Shown here one piece after another: positions 51,556-60,846 of a stretch of DNA of 64,000 bases; positions within the stretch are counted from its first letter, which is position 1; each line of letters begins with the position of its first letter. The notes beneath the pieces are model-generated. The model was not told the DNA's origin and made no database searches. It saw only the letters and a program-made list of their open reading frames with translations. Made by a program: the position numbers and the translations under genes. This stretch comes from GCA-2725625 sp964574215 (GTDB lineage: Bacteria > Pseudomonadota > Alphaproteobacteria > Rhodospirillales > UBA2165), in assembly GCA_964574215.1 (NCBI GenBank), contig CAZNLR010000021.1:14292-78291 (forward strand). The letters are read 5' to 3'.

Positions 51556-51673
51556 AGTTAATTAGCTGATTTGTTGTAACTGATTAAGAAATATACTTTT
51601 TTCGAGCCGAACGCCAGTTATTCGGGTCTCAAAAGACAATTTGAATTTTCAAAGGCGATTTCCAGCCGGTCCG

Positions 51674-52753
51674 CTATTCCCCGACAGCGGCTTTTTCTTG
51701 GTTAATTTCGTTTTCCGTAATGACCCGGTTGCGGCCCCGATGTTTCGCCGCGTAAAGGGCTTCATCCGCGCGGGAAATGAAATTGGTCAAGGATTCACCA
51801 AGTTCATAGAGGGCGACACCCACCGAAAGATGAATCTCACCCAGGGTCTCCCCGCTGGTTTTGTTGATAATTTTCTTCCTTCCGACCCGCTCTCTGATCT
51901 GGTCGGCAAGTTTGGCGGCATCGGCCAAAGAAATTCTGGGCAATATGACCGTAAATTCCTCACCGCCGTAGCGGGCGGCGGTGTCCTGGCCTTTGATGCT
52001 TTCCTTCAAGGTCAACGCCAAAAGTTTCAGAACCCGGTCACCCGTCTGGTGGCCATGAGTATCGTTGAATTTTTTGAAGAAATCGATATCGATCATCAGC
52101 AGGCACAACGGTTCGCCGCTTTCCATTGCCTGGGCCGCTTCATCCCGCAGTACGATATCGAATTTCTTGCGGTTGGCGATGCCGGTCAGGCTATCGGTCT
52201 GCGCCTCCCATTGGGCGGCCTCGATTTCCATTTTGAGTTCGCTGACTTCGGTGGAGGCGGCTGCCAGTCTTTCCTCCAGGGATTTGGACCGGACTTCCAT
52301 TTGCCGCGATGCTTCCACCACGCCTTTGATGATATCCCGCACTTCGTCCAATTCATTTTGCTCGGACTTGCCTTCAGGGGAGTTGCGCGATAGATCGCCG
52401 GAAGCTTCCGCCATCGCTTCGCCGAACACGGCGGCATCGGATCCGGCTTCGCCTAAATATTGAGCCGCCCGCGTCATAACCTGTTCCAGTTTGGTGCCGG
52501 TATGCTCGACCAGCGTGGCATCCTCAGGCGTGACGAAAAACCGCTCATAAAGGTCGGCGCATTGCTGGGCACTGAATTCCTGATCATTATCCAGCAAGAC
52601 ATCGACGGTGCGCCGGAGATCCAGATAACTGTTCGCGAAATAATGGTACCAGACCATAAAATTCAGAGGAATCGCAGGAATCTCCAGTTCCTCCATTTTG
52701 GCAATGGCCTTTTTGGCTATTTCAATGGATTCTGAAAGTTCATGCGAACTCAA
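51674..52753 (-). CDS. GGDEF diguanylate cyclase
   Basis: A 359-residue cytoplasmic protein. The N-terminal 180 residues are helical, with a likely coiled coil (about 155-195) before the GGDEF domain. The active site reads RYGGEEFTVILP, a competent GGEEF signature, so it should make c-di-GMP. The inhibitory site five residues upstream is KGQD rather than R-x-x-D, so product inhibition may be weaker. Start is TTG 52753 with GGGAG upstream. The PilZ protein at 36253 is a possible downstream reader. The 266 nt after its start hold nothing recognisable. Confidence 0.9.
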   Translation of the reverse strand: MSSHELSESIEIAKKAIAKMEELEIPAIPLNFMVWYHYFANSYLDLRRTVDVLLDNDQEFSAQQCADLYERFFVTPEDATLVEHTGTKLEQVMTRAAQYLGEAGSDAAVFGEAMAEASGDLSRNSPEGKSEQNELDEVRDIIKGVVEASRQMEVRSKSLEERLAAASTEVSELKMEIEAAQWEAQTDSLTGIANRKKFDIVLRDEAAQAMESGEPLCLLMIDIDFFKKFNDTHGHQTGDRVLKLLALTLKESIKGQDTAARYGGEEFTVILPRISLADAAKLADQIRERVGRKKIINKTSGETLGEIHLSVGVALYELGESLTNFISRADEALYAAKHRGRNRVITENEINQEKAAVGE

Positions 52754-53019
52754 AACAGATGCTCCCAGCGGCTACATGGTTGGTAATTATTGGTAGTTGA
52801 ATTATTAGTTTTCCTAAACAATAAACCAACAACCTGATAGTCCAAGTCATTTCTGCATTATCGGGCTTCGCAGCTAGTTTTTTCGATCAAAATTTCAAGC
52901 GATTCCCGTGGTTATTGAATCGCCACTCACCTACTGCTAGCGTTAGGTTAATGTTTTCCAGGCGGGTTTGGTTATTTCTTCTTAAGGCGGGCACATAATT
53001 TTATGAAAATAGACAGACA

Positions 53020-53574
53020 ATGAACGCTGACATTCAGCGCGTATATTTGGCCGGACCCGATATTTATCATGCCGGTGCTTTGGAAATTGCCGCCAATAAA
53101 AAGGCGCTGTGCGACCGGTACGGGTTGGAAGGCGTATCGTCTTTGGATATGGCAGGGGGCCGCCTTTTCGAGGGCGGCGGAGATACGGCCTCAGCCATCA
53201 CTCAATCGTGCATAGACCTGATCCGGTCCTGTGACGCCATGGTCGCCAATATGAGCCCCTTCCGGGGGCCGGGTATGGATCCGGGTACGGCCCTGGAAAT
53301 GGGCGTGATGCTGGGTTTGGACCGGCCCGTTGCCGGTTACAGTCTGGACCAATCGAGTTACGCCGACCGGCTATTTCGGCTCCATGAAGTCTTTGAGAAA
53401 CCTTTGGCGAGCGAAGAAGGTCACCTGCGGGCGCCGGATGGGCTGCTGGTGGAGGATTTCGGCCTGACCGATTGCGCCATCGTGACGGGCGCAGTTTTGA
53501 AAAACGGCACGCCGGTGACCGAGGATTTCGAAAGCGCCCTGCGCTGGGTACGGCGAATCCTAAAAGAAAGCTGA
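53020..53574 (+). CDS. Nucleoside 2-deoxyribosyltransferase
   Basis: A 184-residue member of the family. Typical segments are VYLAGPDIYHAGALE at the start, the SCDAMVANMSPFRGPGMDPGTALEMGVMLGL region with the catalytic glutamate, and a C-terminal dimer region. It swaps purine or pyrimidine bases on 2-deoxyribose by way of a covalent intermediate, in nucleotide salvage. It could act instead as a nucleoside hydrolase of the same fold. It stands alone. Confidence 0.88.
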   Translation: MNADIQRVYLAGPDIYHAGALEIAANKKALCDRYGLEGVSSLDMAGGRLFEGGGDTASAITQSCIDLIRSCDAMVANMSPFRGPGMDPGTALEMGVMLGLDRPVAGYSLDQSSYADRLFRLHEVFEKPLASEEGHLRAPDGLLVEDFGLTDCAIVTGAVLKNGTPVTEDFESALRWVRRILKES

Positions 53575-53714
53575 ATTTGGAAGCCTTCTCATTTTAATTA
53601 TTCTGCAATGTTTGATTCAGCGAATCTTAATTTCGGGCTGATAGTGTGACTGCATTGAGGGGACCAACGATAGATGAAAAAAATATTCCGCACGTTTAAT
53701 AAAGGAAGAATTCC

Positions 53715-53903
53715 ATGTGGAAGTTCGATTGGACCCGGTATGTGGGCGAACAAATCAAATGGGCCGAGGCATTAATCGTCAAGGCCGATGAAATCCCTGG
53801 GTACGAAAGTGACGCCCTGCGCGAGAAAGCTGCGCAGACGCTGGCTGATGTCAAGCGGTTGGTGGAAGAGGAATGCTCGAAATTTAATAACGCTGACTTA
53901 TGA
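53715..53903 (+). CDS. Small conserved-looking protein of unknown function
   Basis: A 62-residue charged, mostly helical protein (WKFDWTRYVGEQIKWAEALI), with a good AAAGGAAG site before its ATG and normal codon use. It stops directly next to the stop of purU, tail to tail. No family was recognised. The strong ribosome-binding site is the main reason to accept it. Confidence 0.6.
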   Translation: MWKFDWTRYVGEQIKWAEALIVKADEIPGYESDALREKAAQTLADVKRLVEEECSKFNNADL

Positions 53904-54758
53904 TCAGCGGAACACCACGGTGCGTTGTCCGTTAAGCAAAACCCGGTCCTCCAGCACCGCCTTGAGAGCCCGGGAAAGCACCAGGCTTTCTACGTCCCTG
54001 CCGACTGTCGCCAGTTCGTCCGGCGTATGACCGTGATCCACCCTTTCGACCGCCTGATCGATAATCGGGCCCTCATCCAAATCCGGGGTAACGAAATGCG
54101 CCGTCGCACCGATGATTTTCACGCCTCTTGCATGGGCCTGATGATAAGGCTTGGCACCCTTGAAGCCGGGCAGGAATGAGTGGTGGATATTGATAATTTT
54201 AGGGAACAGCCGGTCGCAAAATTCCGTCGTTAGAATTTGCATATAGCGGGCCAGGATTATTAAGTCCGTTTCCGTCTCCTCGACGATTTTTATGATTTTA
54301 GCTTCCTGATCCTCTTTGGTGTCCTTGGCTACCGGTAAATGATGGTAAGGGATATCGTGCCAGTTGGCCAAGGGGGCCAGGTCCGGATGATTGGAGACCA
54401 CCGCAGTCACCGTCATGGGCAGTGCGCCGATCCGGTAACGGTACAAAAGATCGTTAAGGCAGTGTTCGGCTTTGGAGACCAGGATCATCACGCGCTTCTT
54501 GTCCGCCAAATTGCGCATGGCCCAATCCATTTCAAATTTGCCGGCGATTTCCTGAAAAGCTGCGCGCACATCGGCAACGGTGACACCCTGGCGGTCGATG
54601 CGAAAAGACATGCGTCCAAAAAACCGGGCGGTTTCCTGATCGGCGAAGTGGGCCGTCTTGGTGATAAAACAGTTAAGATCGGCCAGGCAGCCCGTGGTCG
54701 CCGCGACGATGCCGGCGCGGTCGGGACAGCTCATGGTCAGAACATATTGCGGTGTCAA
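53904..54758 (-). CDS. purU: Formyltetrahydrofolate deformylase
   Basis: A 284-residue enzyme. An N-terminal ACT domain (YVLTMSCPDRAGIVAATTGC) is followed by a formyltransferase-type catalytic domain with NIHHSFLPGFKGAKPYHQAH, AHFVTPDLDEGPII and the conserved Asn-His-Asp triad. It hydrolyses 10-formyltetrahydrofolate to formate and tetrahydrofolate, balancing the one-carbon pool, which fits its place next to metH and metF. Translation starts at TTG 54758, with GGGGAT upstream. It lies 36 nt after metH on the same strand. Confidence 0.92.
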   Translation of the reverse strand: MTPQYVLTMSCPDRAGIVAATTGCLADLNCFITKTAHFADQETARFFGRMSFRIDRQGVTVADVRAAFQEIAGKFEMDWAMRNLADKKRVMILVSKAEHCLNDLLYRYRIGALPMTVTAVVSNHPDLAPLANWHDIPYHHLPVAKDTKEDQEAKIIKIVEETETDLIILARYMQILTTEFCDRLFPKIINIHHSFLPGFKGAKPYHQAHARGVKIIGATAHFVTPDLDEGPIIDQAVERVDHGHTPDELATVGRDVESLVLSRALKAVLEDRVLLNGQRTVVFR

Positions 54759-54794
54759 TTTTATCCCCAGTATTCAATGCGCAGAACTCGACGG

Positions 54795-57700
54795 TTAAGC
54801 GATATTCGGCGCCAGCCATTTTTCGGCCTCGGTCAGTTTCACCTTGCGCCGCCGCGCATAATCCTCGACTTGATCCCGGCCGATCTTGCCAATCCCGAAA
54901 TAGCTCGACTGGGGATGGGAAAAATAGAAGCCGGATACCGACGCGGCGGGCATCATGGCGAAACTTTCCGTAAGGTCAATAGAAGCTTTGCTTTCGGCCT
55001 CTAAAAGATCGAACAGCAGGGGTTTGATCGAGTGGTCGGGGCAGGCGGGATACCCGGGCGCCGGCCGAATGCCGGTATACTGTTCCTTGATCAATTCCTC
55101 GTTGGAAAAGGATTCTTCCGATTGATAGCCCCAGAATTCCCTGCGCGTTCGTTCATGCATACGTTCGGCAAAGGCTTCGGCCAGCCGGTCGGCCAGGGCT
55201 TTCAACAGGATGTCGTTGTAATCATCGTGGCTTTCGGCAAATTCCCGGAGTTTTTCCTCGATACCGAGACCCGCGGTCACGGCGAACCCGCCGATATAAT
55301 CCTTAATCCCCGACTCCTTGGGGGCGATGAAATCGGCCAAGCATAGATTGGCTCTCCCACCTTGCGTCGATTTGGCCATTTGCTGGCGAAGGAAAGGGAT
55401 AACGGTGCGGACTTCGGTGCGGCTGTCATCGGTGTAGATTTCGATATCATCGCCGACGGCATTGGCCGGAAAAAATCCGGTCACGGCTTTAGCCGTCAAC
55501 CATTGCTCGCCGATGATCCGTTGCAGCATAACCTGGGCGTCGTTGAACAGCGACCGGGCGGCCTCGCCCACGGTTTGATCCTCCAAAATGGACGGATACC
55601 TGCCGGCGAGCTCCCAGGTTCGGAAAAAGGGTGTCCAGTCGATGCGCGTGGCGATCTCTCCCAAATCGTAATTGTCGAACTCACGGACGCCGAGGAAAAA
55701 AGGGCGCTGCGGTGTGTCGCGCCAATCGTCTTTCCGGCCTGCCTGTCTGGCGTCCGCAAGCGGCAATAACCGCCCCGCCCGGTCGGCGCCTTCATAGGCT
55801 TCCCGGAGCTTGGTGTATTCCCGGTCGATTTCAGCGACGAATTCGTCCCGCTGGCTGTCGTTTAATAAATTGCTGGCGACACCCACCGCCCGCGAGGCGT
55901 CGGTGACATAGATGGCGGTCCCGTCGTAATTGGGGGCGATTTTCACCGCCGTATGAACTTTCGACGTCGTCGCGCCGCCGATCAGCACCGGAACGTCGAA
56001 ACCGTCCCGGTTCAGTTCCCGGGCAACCGAGACCATTTCCTCCAGGGACGGTGTAATCAGCCCGGACAGACCAATGATATCGGCGTTTTCCTCTTTGGCG
56101 GCGGCGAGAATTTTCTCGTAGGGAACCATGACACCGAGATCTATAACTTCGTAGTTGTTGCATTGCAGCACGACCCCGACGATGTTTTTACCGATATCGT
56201 GGACGTCGCCTTTTACGGTGGCGAGAAGAATTCTGCCGTTGCTGCTCAGTTCGCCGCTTTCCGCTTTTTCCTTTTCGATAAACGGCACCAGATGGGCGAC
56301 CGCCTGTTTCATAACGCGGGCGCTTTTGACCACCTGGGGCAGAAACATCTCGCCGGCGCCGAACAGATCGCCGACCACGTTCATGCCGGTCATCAGCGGA
56401 CCCTCGATAACCTCGATGGGCCGGTCGGCGGCCAGCCGGGCCTCCTCGGTATCTTCGACGATGTAGTCGGTGACGCCTTTGACCAGGGCATGGGTGATGC
56501 GCGCCTGGATATCGCCCTGCCGCCAACTCAGATCCTCCGCCCGTTCCTTGGCCTGTCCTTTGGCCTGGTCGGCAATTTCCAAAAGCCGTTCGGTGGCGTC
56601 GTCGCGCCGGTTGAGGATGACATCCTCGATTCGCTCCTTCAGGTCGGCCTCGATATCGGCGTATACCACCAGCTGCCCGGCGTTGACGATGCCCATATTC
56701 ATGCCGGCGTTGACGGCGTGATAGAGAAACACCGAATGCATGGCCTCCCGCACCGCGTTGTTGCCGCGGAAAGAAAAGGAGACGTTGCTGACGCCACCGC
56801 TGACCATGGCATGGGGCAAATTGTCCTTGATGAATTTTACCGCCTTGATGTAGTCGGCGGAGAAATTCCGGTGTTCCTCGATACCGGTGGCGACGGGAAA
56901 TATATTGGGATCGAAAATAATGTCTTGGGGCGGAAAACCCACCCGGTCGACCAGAATGTCATAGGACCGCCGGCATATCTCGATCATGCGGTCGTAGCCG
57001 TCGGCCTGGCCTTTTTCGTCGAACGCCATGACGATGGCGGCGGCGCCGTAGTACATAATTTCACGGGCCTGGTCCTGGAAGGCGTCCTCGCCTTCCTTGA
57101 GACTAATGGAATTGACCACGCCCTTGCCCTGGACGCATTTAAGGCCGGCTTCGATGACTGACCATTTGGAGGAATCGATCATCACCGGCACCCGGCTGAT
57201 GTCCGGTTCGGACGCCGCCAGTTTGAGAAAGCGGTCCATGGCCGCTTCGGAATCAAGCATCGCCTCATCCATATTGACGTCGATGATCTGGGCGCCGTTT
57301 TCCACCTGCTGGCGGGCGATATCGAGGGCCGTTTCGTAATCCTCTTCGATGATCAACTTTTTGAATTTAGCCGAACCGGCGACGTTGGTGCGTTCGCCAA
57401 CATTGACGAAACCGGTCACATCATCGATCGCCAACGGCTCCAATCCGCTCAACCTGCCGCAGATTTCGATGTCAGGTAGGGCGCGGGGATCGACGTCCTT
57501 GATTGCATCCGCGATGGCGCGGATATGGTCGGGTGTGGTGCCGCAACAGCCGCCGGTGATATTGACGAAACCGCTTTGGGCGAAGTCCAGGATCTGATCC
57601 GCCATATAGTCAGGCGTGTCGTCATATTCGCCGAAAGCATTGGGCAGCCCGGCATTGGGATGAAGGCTGATGGGGACGGGCGCGGCGGCGGCAAGCGCCT

Positions 57701-58472
57701 GGATGTGGGGACGGAGATCAGCCGCCCCAAGCGCACAGTTCAAGCCGACAGAAAGGGGCCTAGCATGGGCGACAGAATTCCAGAAGGCTTCAGGAGTCTG
57801 GCCCGTCAAGGTGCGCCCCGAAGCATCGGTAATGGTGCCGGAGATCATCAAAGGAATGTCGATCCCTAATTGGTCCCGTAACTTCATCACAGCGTAGATC
57901 GCCGCTTTGGCGTTCAGGGTGTCGAAAATGGTTTCGATTAAAATCACATCCGCGCCGCCGTCCAGCAGTGCTTCCGCCGCTTCGCCATAGCAGTCCGCCA
58001 ATTCGTCGAACGACGTGTTTCTGAAGCCCGGATCGTTGACATCAGGGGAAATGGATGCCGTCCGGTTGGTTGGCCCCAGGACGCCGGCGACGAAACAGTC
58101 GCGGTCCGCTTCGGACGCCGCTTCTTTGGCCAGTTTCGCCCCTTCATAATTCAAAGCGCGGACCTGATCCTCCATGCCGTAATCAGCTTGCGATATGGAA
58201 TTGGAATTGAAGGTGTTGGTTTTGATGATATCGGCGCCGGCGTCGATATAGGCCTGGTGCAAGCCCAGGACGAAATCGGATTGGGTCAGCGTCAGCAGGT
58301 CATTGTTGCCTTTCTGGTCCTTGCCATGATCCCGGAACTGCGATCCCCGGAAGTCGCTCTCGTCGAAATTGCCGGCCTGAAGCATGGTGCCGGTGGCGCC
58401 GTCCAAGATGAGGATGCGCGCCTCCATCATGCGGCGGAGCCGTTGAACGAGATTGTCGGTGTTGTCTGTCAT
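54795..58472 (-). CDS. metH: Cobalamin-dependent methionine synthase
   Basis: A 1225-residue full-length enzyme. Domains are homocysteine methyltransferase (about 10-330; zinc cysteines in GGCCGTTPDHI), pterin/methyltetrahydrofolate binding (about 350-620; VGERTNVAGSAKFKKLI), cobalamin cap and Rossmann domains (about 650-890; VKGDVHDIGKNIV with the His that ligates cobalt), and the SAM-dependent reactivation domain (about 900-1220; RPAPGYPACPDH). It makes methionine from homocysteine. It lies 3 nt after metF. No cobalamin riboswitch is seen before the cluster. Confidence 0.95.
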   Translation of the reverse strand: MTDNTDNLVQRLRRMMEARILILDGATGTMLQAGNFDESDFRGSQFRDHGKDQKGNNDLLTLTQSDFVLGLHQAYIDAGADIIKTNTFNSNSISQADYGMEDQVRALNYEGAKLAKEAASEADRDCFVAGVLGPTNRTASISPDVNDPGFRNTSFDELADCYGEAAEALLDGGADVILIETIFDTLNAKAAIYAVMKLRDQLGIDIPLMISGTITDASGRTLTGQTPEAFWNSVAHARPLSVGLNCALGAADLRPHIQALAAAAPVPISLHPNAGLPNAFGEYDDTPDYMADQILDFAQSGFVNITGGCCGTTPDHIRAIADAIKDVDPRALPDIEICGRLSGLEPLAIDDVTGFVNVGERTNVAGSAKFKKLIIEEDYETALDIARQQVENGAQIIDVNMDEAMLDSEAAMDRFLKLAASEPDISRVPVMIDSSKWSVIEAGLKCVQGKGVVNSISLKEGEDAFQDQAREIMYYGAAAIVMAFDEKGQADGYDRMIEICRRSYDILVDRVGFPPQDIIFDPNIFPVATGIEEHRNFSADYIKAVKFIKDNLPHAMVSGGVSNVSFSFRGNNAVREAMHSVFLYHAVNAGMNMGIVNAGQLVVYADIEADLKERIEDVILNRRDDATERLLEIADQAKGQAKERAEDLSWRQGDIQARITHALVKGVTDYIVEDTEEARLAADRPIEVIEGPLMTGMNVVGDLFGAGEMFLPQVVKSARVMKQAVAHLVPFIEKEKAESGELSSNGRILLATVKGDVHDIGKNIVGVVLQCNNYEVIDLGVMVPYEKILAAAKEENADIIGLSGLITPSLEEMVSVARELNRDGFDVPVLIGGATTSKVHTAVKIAPNYDGTAIYVTDASRAVGVASNLLNDSQRDEFVAEIDREYTKLREAYEGADRAGRLLPLADARQAGRKDDWRDTPQRPFFLGVREFDNYDLGEIATRIDWTPFFRTWELAGRYPSILEDQTVGEAARSLFNDAQVMLQRIIGEQWLTAKAVTGFFPANAVGDDIEIYTDDSRTEVRTVIPFLRQQMAKSTQGGRANLCLADFIAPKESGIKDYIGGFAVTAGLGIEEKLREFAESHDDYNDILLKALADRLAEAFAERMHERTRREFWGYQSEESFSNEELIKEQYTGIRPAPGYPACPDHSIKPLLFDLLEAESKASIDLTESFAMMPAASVSGFYFSHPQSSYFGIGKIGRDQVEDYARRRKVKLTEAEKWLAPNIA

Positions 58473-58475
58473 CGT

Positions 58476-59396
58476 TTATTCCGGTTTATCTATTTGATCT
58501 GTCTTCCCGGGCCTCAGCCCAAGAATGTGGCAAATGGCGTAAGCGAGGTCGGCACGGTTCAAGGTGTAAAAGTGAAAATCCGATACGCCCTCGGTTTGCA
58601 GGGACCGGCAATGTTCGGCGGCGACGGTGGCGGCGATCAGCTTCCGCGTGCCGGGATCGTCGTCCAAGCCGTCGAACAGATTACCCATCCAATCCGGCAC
58701 GGTTGCGCCACAGAGAGCGCTGAATTTCTTCACCTGCTGAAAATTCGTCACCGGCAAAATGCCGGGCAGGATCGGCTGGGTAATACCGGCCGCCGACGCA
58801 CGGTCTCTGAAACGTAAAAAAGTTTCGGCTTGAAAAAAGAATTGGGTGATGGCCCGGCTGGCGCCGGCGTCGATTTTGCGTTTGAGATTGTCCAGATCGG
58901 CCTCCGCGCTTTTCGCCTCCGGATGGACTTCCGGATAGGCGGCCACACTGATGTCGAAGTCGGCGACCGATTTCAGACCTTCCACCAAATCCGAGGCATA
59001 GGCGTAACCGCCGGGATACGGTGTGTAGCCGGTTTCACCTTCCGGCGGATCACCCCTGAGGGCGACAATGTGGCGAACGCCGTTTTCCCAATATTGGCGG
59101 GCGACGGCGTCAACTTCGTCCCGGGTCGCCTCGACACAGGTGAGGTGAGCGGCGGCGGTCAATCCGGTTTCGTTTTGGATGCGGTTGACGATGGTGTGGG
59201 TCCGCTCCCGGGTCGATCCGCCGGCGCCGTAGGTAACGGAGACAAAACTGGGATTGAGGGGAGCCAGACGCTCTACTGACTGCCACAGCGTCTGCTCCAT
59301 TTTTTCCGAGTTTGGCGGAAAAAATTCAAAGGACACGCTGACGTCTTTGGGCAGCGGATGCGCCACCGCCATGGCTGGATTGATAAATTCGATCAT
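58476..59396 (-). CDS. metF: Methylenetetrahydrofolate reductase
   Basis: A 306-residue TIM-barrel flavoenzyme. Family sequences are VSFEFFPPNSEKMEQTLWQS at the start, SVTYGAGGSTRERTH, HLTCVEATRDEVDAVARQYW and RDPPEG-like ALRGDPPEGE, and the FFFQAETFLRFRDRA segment. It makes 5-methyltetrahydrofolate for MetH, encoded 3 nt downstream. It follows the ArsR-type regulator by 12 nt, so the three form one operon. Confidence 0.95.
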   Translation of the reverse strand: MIEFINPAMAVAHPLPKDVSVSFEFFPPNSEKMEQTLWQSVERLAPLNPSFVSVTYGAGGSTRERTHTIVNRIQNETGLTAAAHLTCVEATRDEVDAVARQYWENGVRHIVALRGDPPEGETGYTPYPGGYAYASDLVEGLKSVADFDISVAAYPEVHPEAKSAEADLDNLKRKIDAGASRAITQFFFQAETFLRFRDRASAAGITQPILPGILPVTNFQQVKKFSALCGATVPDWMGNLFDGLDDDPGTRKLIAATVAAEHCRSLQTEGVSDFHFYTLNRADLAYAICHILGLRPGKTDQIDKPE

Positions 59397-59408
59397 TTAC
59401 TGTCTCTT

Positions 59409-60341
59409 TTATTCTGATGGTTTAACGCCGGGCCACAGCACTACCGTCAGAGCGCCGCCGGGCAATTGTTTACTGGGTTCGGACGCGAGACCGGCAGATT
59501 CAAACCAACGCGCCATATCCGTATCGGGGATACCCAGATGACGGTGCTGATGGTCGCTGCGAAGTTCTTCCCGGTCATGGGGTGCGAAATCGGCGACGAT
59601 CAGTCTGCCGCCGCTTTTGAGTACCCGGGCCGCCTCCCGGATTCCGTACAGGGGATCGTCGGCAAAGTGCAAAACCTGATTAACAATCGCGGCGTCGAAG
59701 GTGCCATCCCGGTAGGGCAACTGATACATGTCGCCATGACGCACCCGGCAGTTACTCAGTCCCGCTTGGTCCAATGTCGCCCGGGCCACCGCCAGCATAT
59801 CGTGCGAAAGATCAATTCCTTCCGCCTCTTTCAGATCGGGCCCCAAGATTTCGAGGAGACGGCCCGTGCCGGTGCCGATGTCCAACAGGTTTTCAACCCT
59901 ATCCTGGAACAAGGTTTCCCGAATGGCCTGCTCGACCGTTTGTTCGTCAATGTGCAAGGCGCGAATTTTATTCCAGTCCGCTGCGTTTTTAGCGAAATAG
60001 TCGGCGGCGGCCCGCTTTCGGTCCTCTTTGATCTGGTTGAGCCGCTCCGTGTCCGACTTCAGAACTGGATCGTCATTGGGCAGCAATCCAACCAGGCGTT
60101 CAGCCGTCTGTTCCAGCCCGTCCGACGGCGCGTATCGATATAGTACCCAGCTACCTTCACGCAGCCCTTGCAACAGTCCGGCGTCGCACAGGACTTTCAA
60201 GTGCCTGGAAACACGCGGCTGACTTTGTCCCATAACCTGAACCAGTTCGCTGACGGTAAATTCCCCCTGGGAACAGATGGAAAGAATCCTAAGTCTGCTG
60301 GGTTCCGCCGCCGCCCGCATCATTTTGAGAACGATGTCCAT
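59409..60341 (-). CDS. ArsR-family regulator fused to a SAM methyltransferase domain
   Basis: A 310-residue protein. The N-terminal winged helix (about 1-95; MRAAAEPSRLRILSICSQGE, SQPRVSRHLKVLCDAGLL) is of ArsR type, without the metal-binding cysteines of arsenic sensors. The C-terminal half (about 140-300) is a class I methyltransferase with LLDIGTGTGRLLEILGP. This fusion is often found before metF and metH in alphaproteobacteria and probably senses SAM or S-adenosylhomocysteine through the methyltransferase fold. It is the first gene of the operon and has a candidate operator just upstream. Confidence 0.88.
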   Translation of the reverse strand: MDIVLKMMRAAAEPSRLRILSICSQGEFTVSELVQVMGQSQPRVSRHLKVLCDAGLLQGLREGSWVLYRYAPSDGLEQTAERLVGLLPNDDPVLKSDTERLNQIKEDRKRAAADYFAKNAADWNKIRALHIDEQTVEQAIRETLFQDRVENLLDIGTGTGRLLEILGPDLKEAEGIDLSHDMLAVARATLDQAGLSNCRVRHGDMYQLPYRDGTFDAAIVNQVLHFADDPLYGIREAARVLKSGGRLIVADFAPHDREELRSDHQHRHLGIPDTDMARWFESAGLASEPSKQLPGGALTVVLWPGVKPSE

Positions 60342-60377
60342 AAAGCCGATATTACCAAATATTATAAACTAATAAAC

Positions 60378-60397
60378 ATATAAACATTTATTTATAT
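60378..60397. promoter_or_regulatory. Candidate operator of the met operon regulator
   Basis: A perfect inverted repeat ATATAAA (60378-60384), 6-nt spacer, TTTATAT (60391-60397), lies 37 nt upstream of the ArsR-type gene in an AT-rich stretch. The position fits autoregulation of the regulator-metF-metH operon. Found by eye only. Confidence 0.45.
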
Positions 60398-60562
60398 TAT
60401 TTCCAGCTTTAATTTTTGTTAATCGCCCTTATGTATATTTGGCGCGAACTTTAAACGGATTGGAAAAGATTGGCGGCAGTAATGGCGTCCGGTGAACTGG
60501 TGGTTTCGGGTAAAAAGTCTATTTGAAATTTTTAGAATTTTTGTGTTGTATTAATGCAACAA

Positions 60563-60607
60563 TCACTGTGAACAGTGAGTACAAGTGACTCAGGTCACTG
60601 GTTTTTT
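60563..60607 (+). terminator. Possible hairpin cluster and intrinsic terminator
   Basis: TCACTGT, GA, ACAGTGA (60563-60578) and AGTGAC, TCAG, GTCACT (60584-60599) are consecutive perfect hairpins, and GGTTTTTT follows the second. On the plus strand this looks like an intrinsic terminator, but no plus-strand gene lies upstream of it. It could end a small RNA transcribed from about 60.4-60.5 kb, or attenuate a leader of mlaA. Confidence 0.35.
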
Positions 60608-60846
60608 CCCAAACCCATTGTATAGTTCGGATGTTGGATAAAGTGGTTTCAGCCGCTTGATATCACCGGCGCTGCCAAACAGGGCCAACATCTCTAAATA
60701 TAGGGGTGGCAAAGTTAAGTAGATACTATAGAAAGTAATATGGGATTGAGGCGAGTAATTTTAAAAATAGCGGTTTCAATTCCTGAACAATAAAAAAAAT
60801 GGCCGGAATAAAACAGGCCGAACAAAGGCGTTTATAAGAGGGTAGT

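Larger units (their letters stand above)
60342..60846. other. 505-nt intergenic region between the met operon and mlaA
   Basis: It holds the met operator on the left and the mlaA promoter on the right; GAGGGTAG precedes the mlaA ATG. In between lie three short palindromes (60541-60607). No open reading frame with a good start was found. Confidence 0.6.

Noticed and set aside
52860..52990. tRNA-like text in the gap before the deoxyribosyltransferase
   Set aside because: No cloverleaf with a proper acceptor stem or TPsiC arm could be formed.
55953..57161. 402-codon plus-strand open frame
   Set aside because: Antisense to metH, low-complexity composition typical of a shadow frame.
60342..60480. 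Cobalamin or SAM riboswitch upstream of the met operon
   Set aside because: The region is AT-rich without the conserved boxes of either class. A protein-binding repeat fits better.
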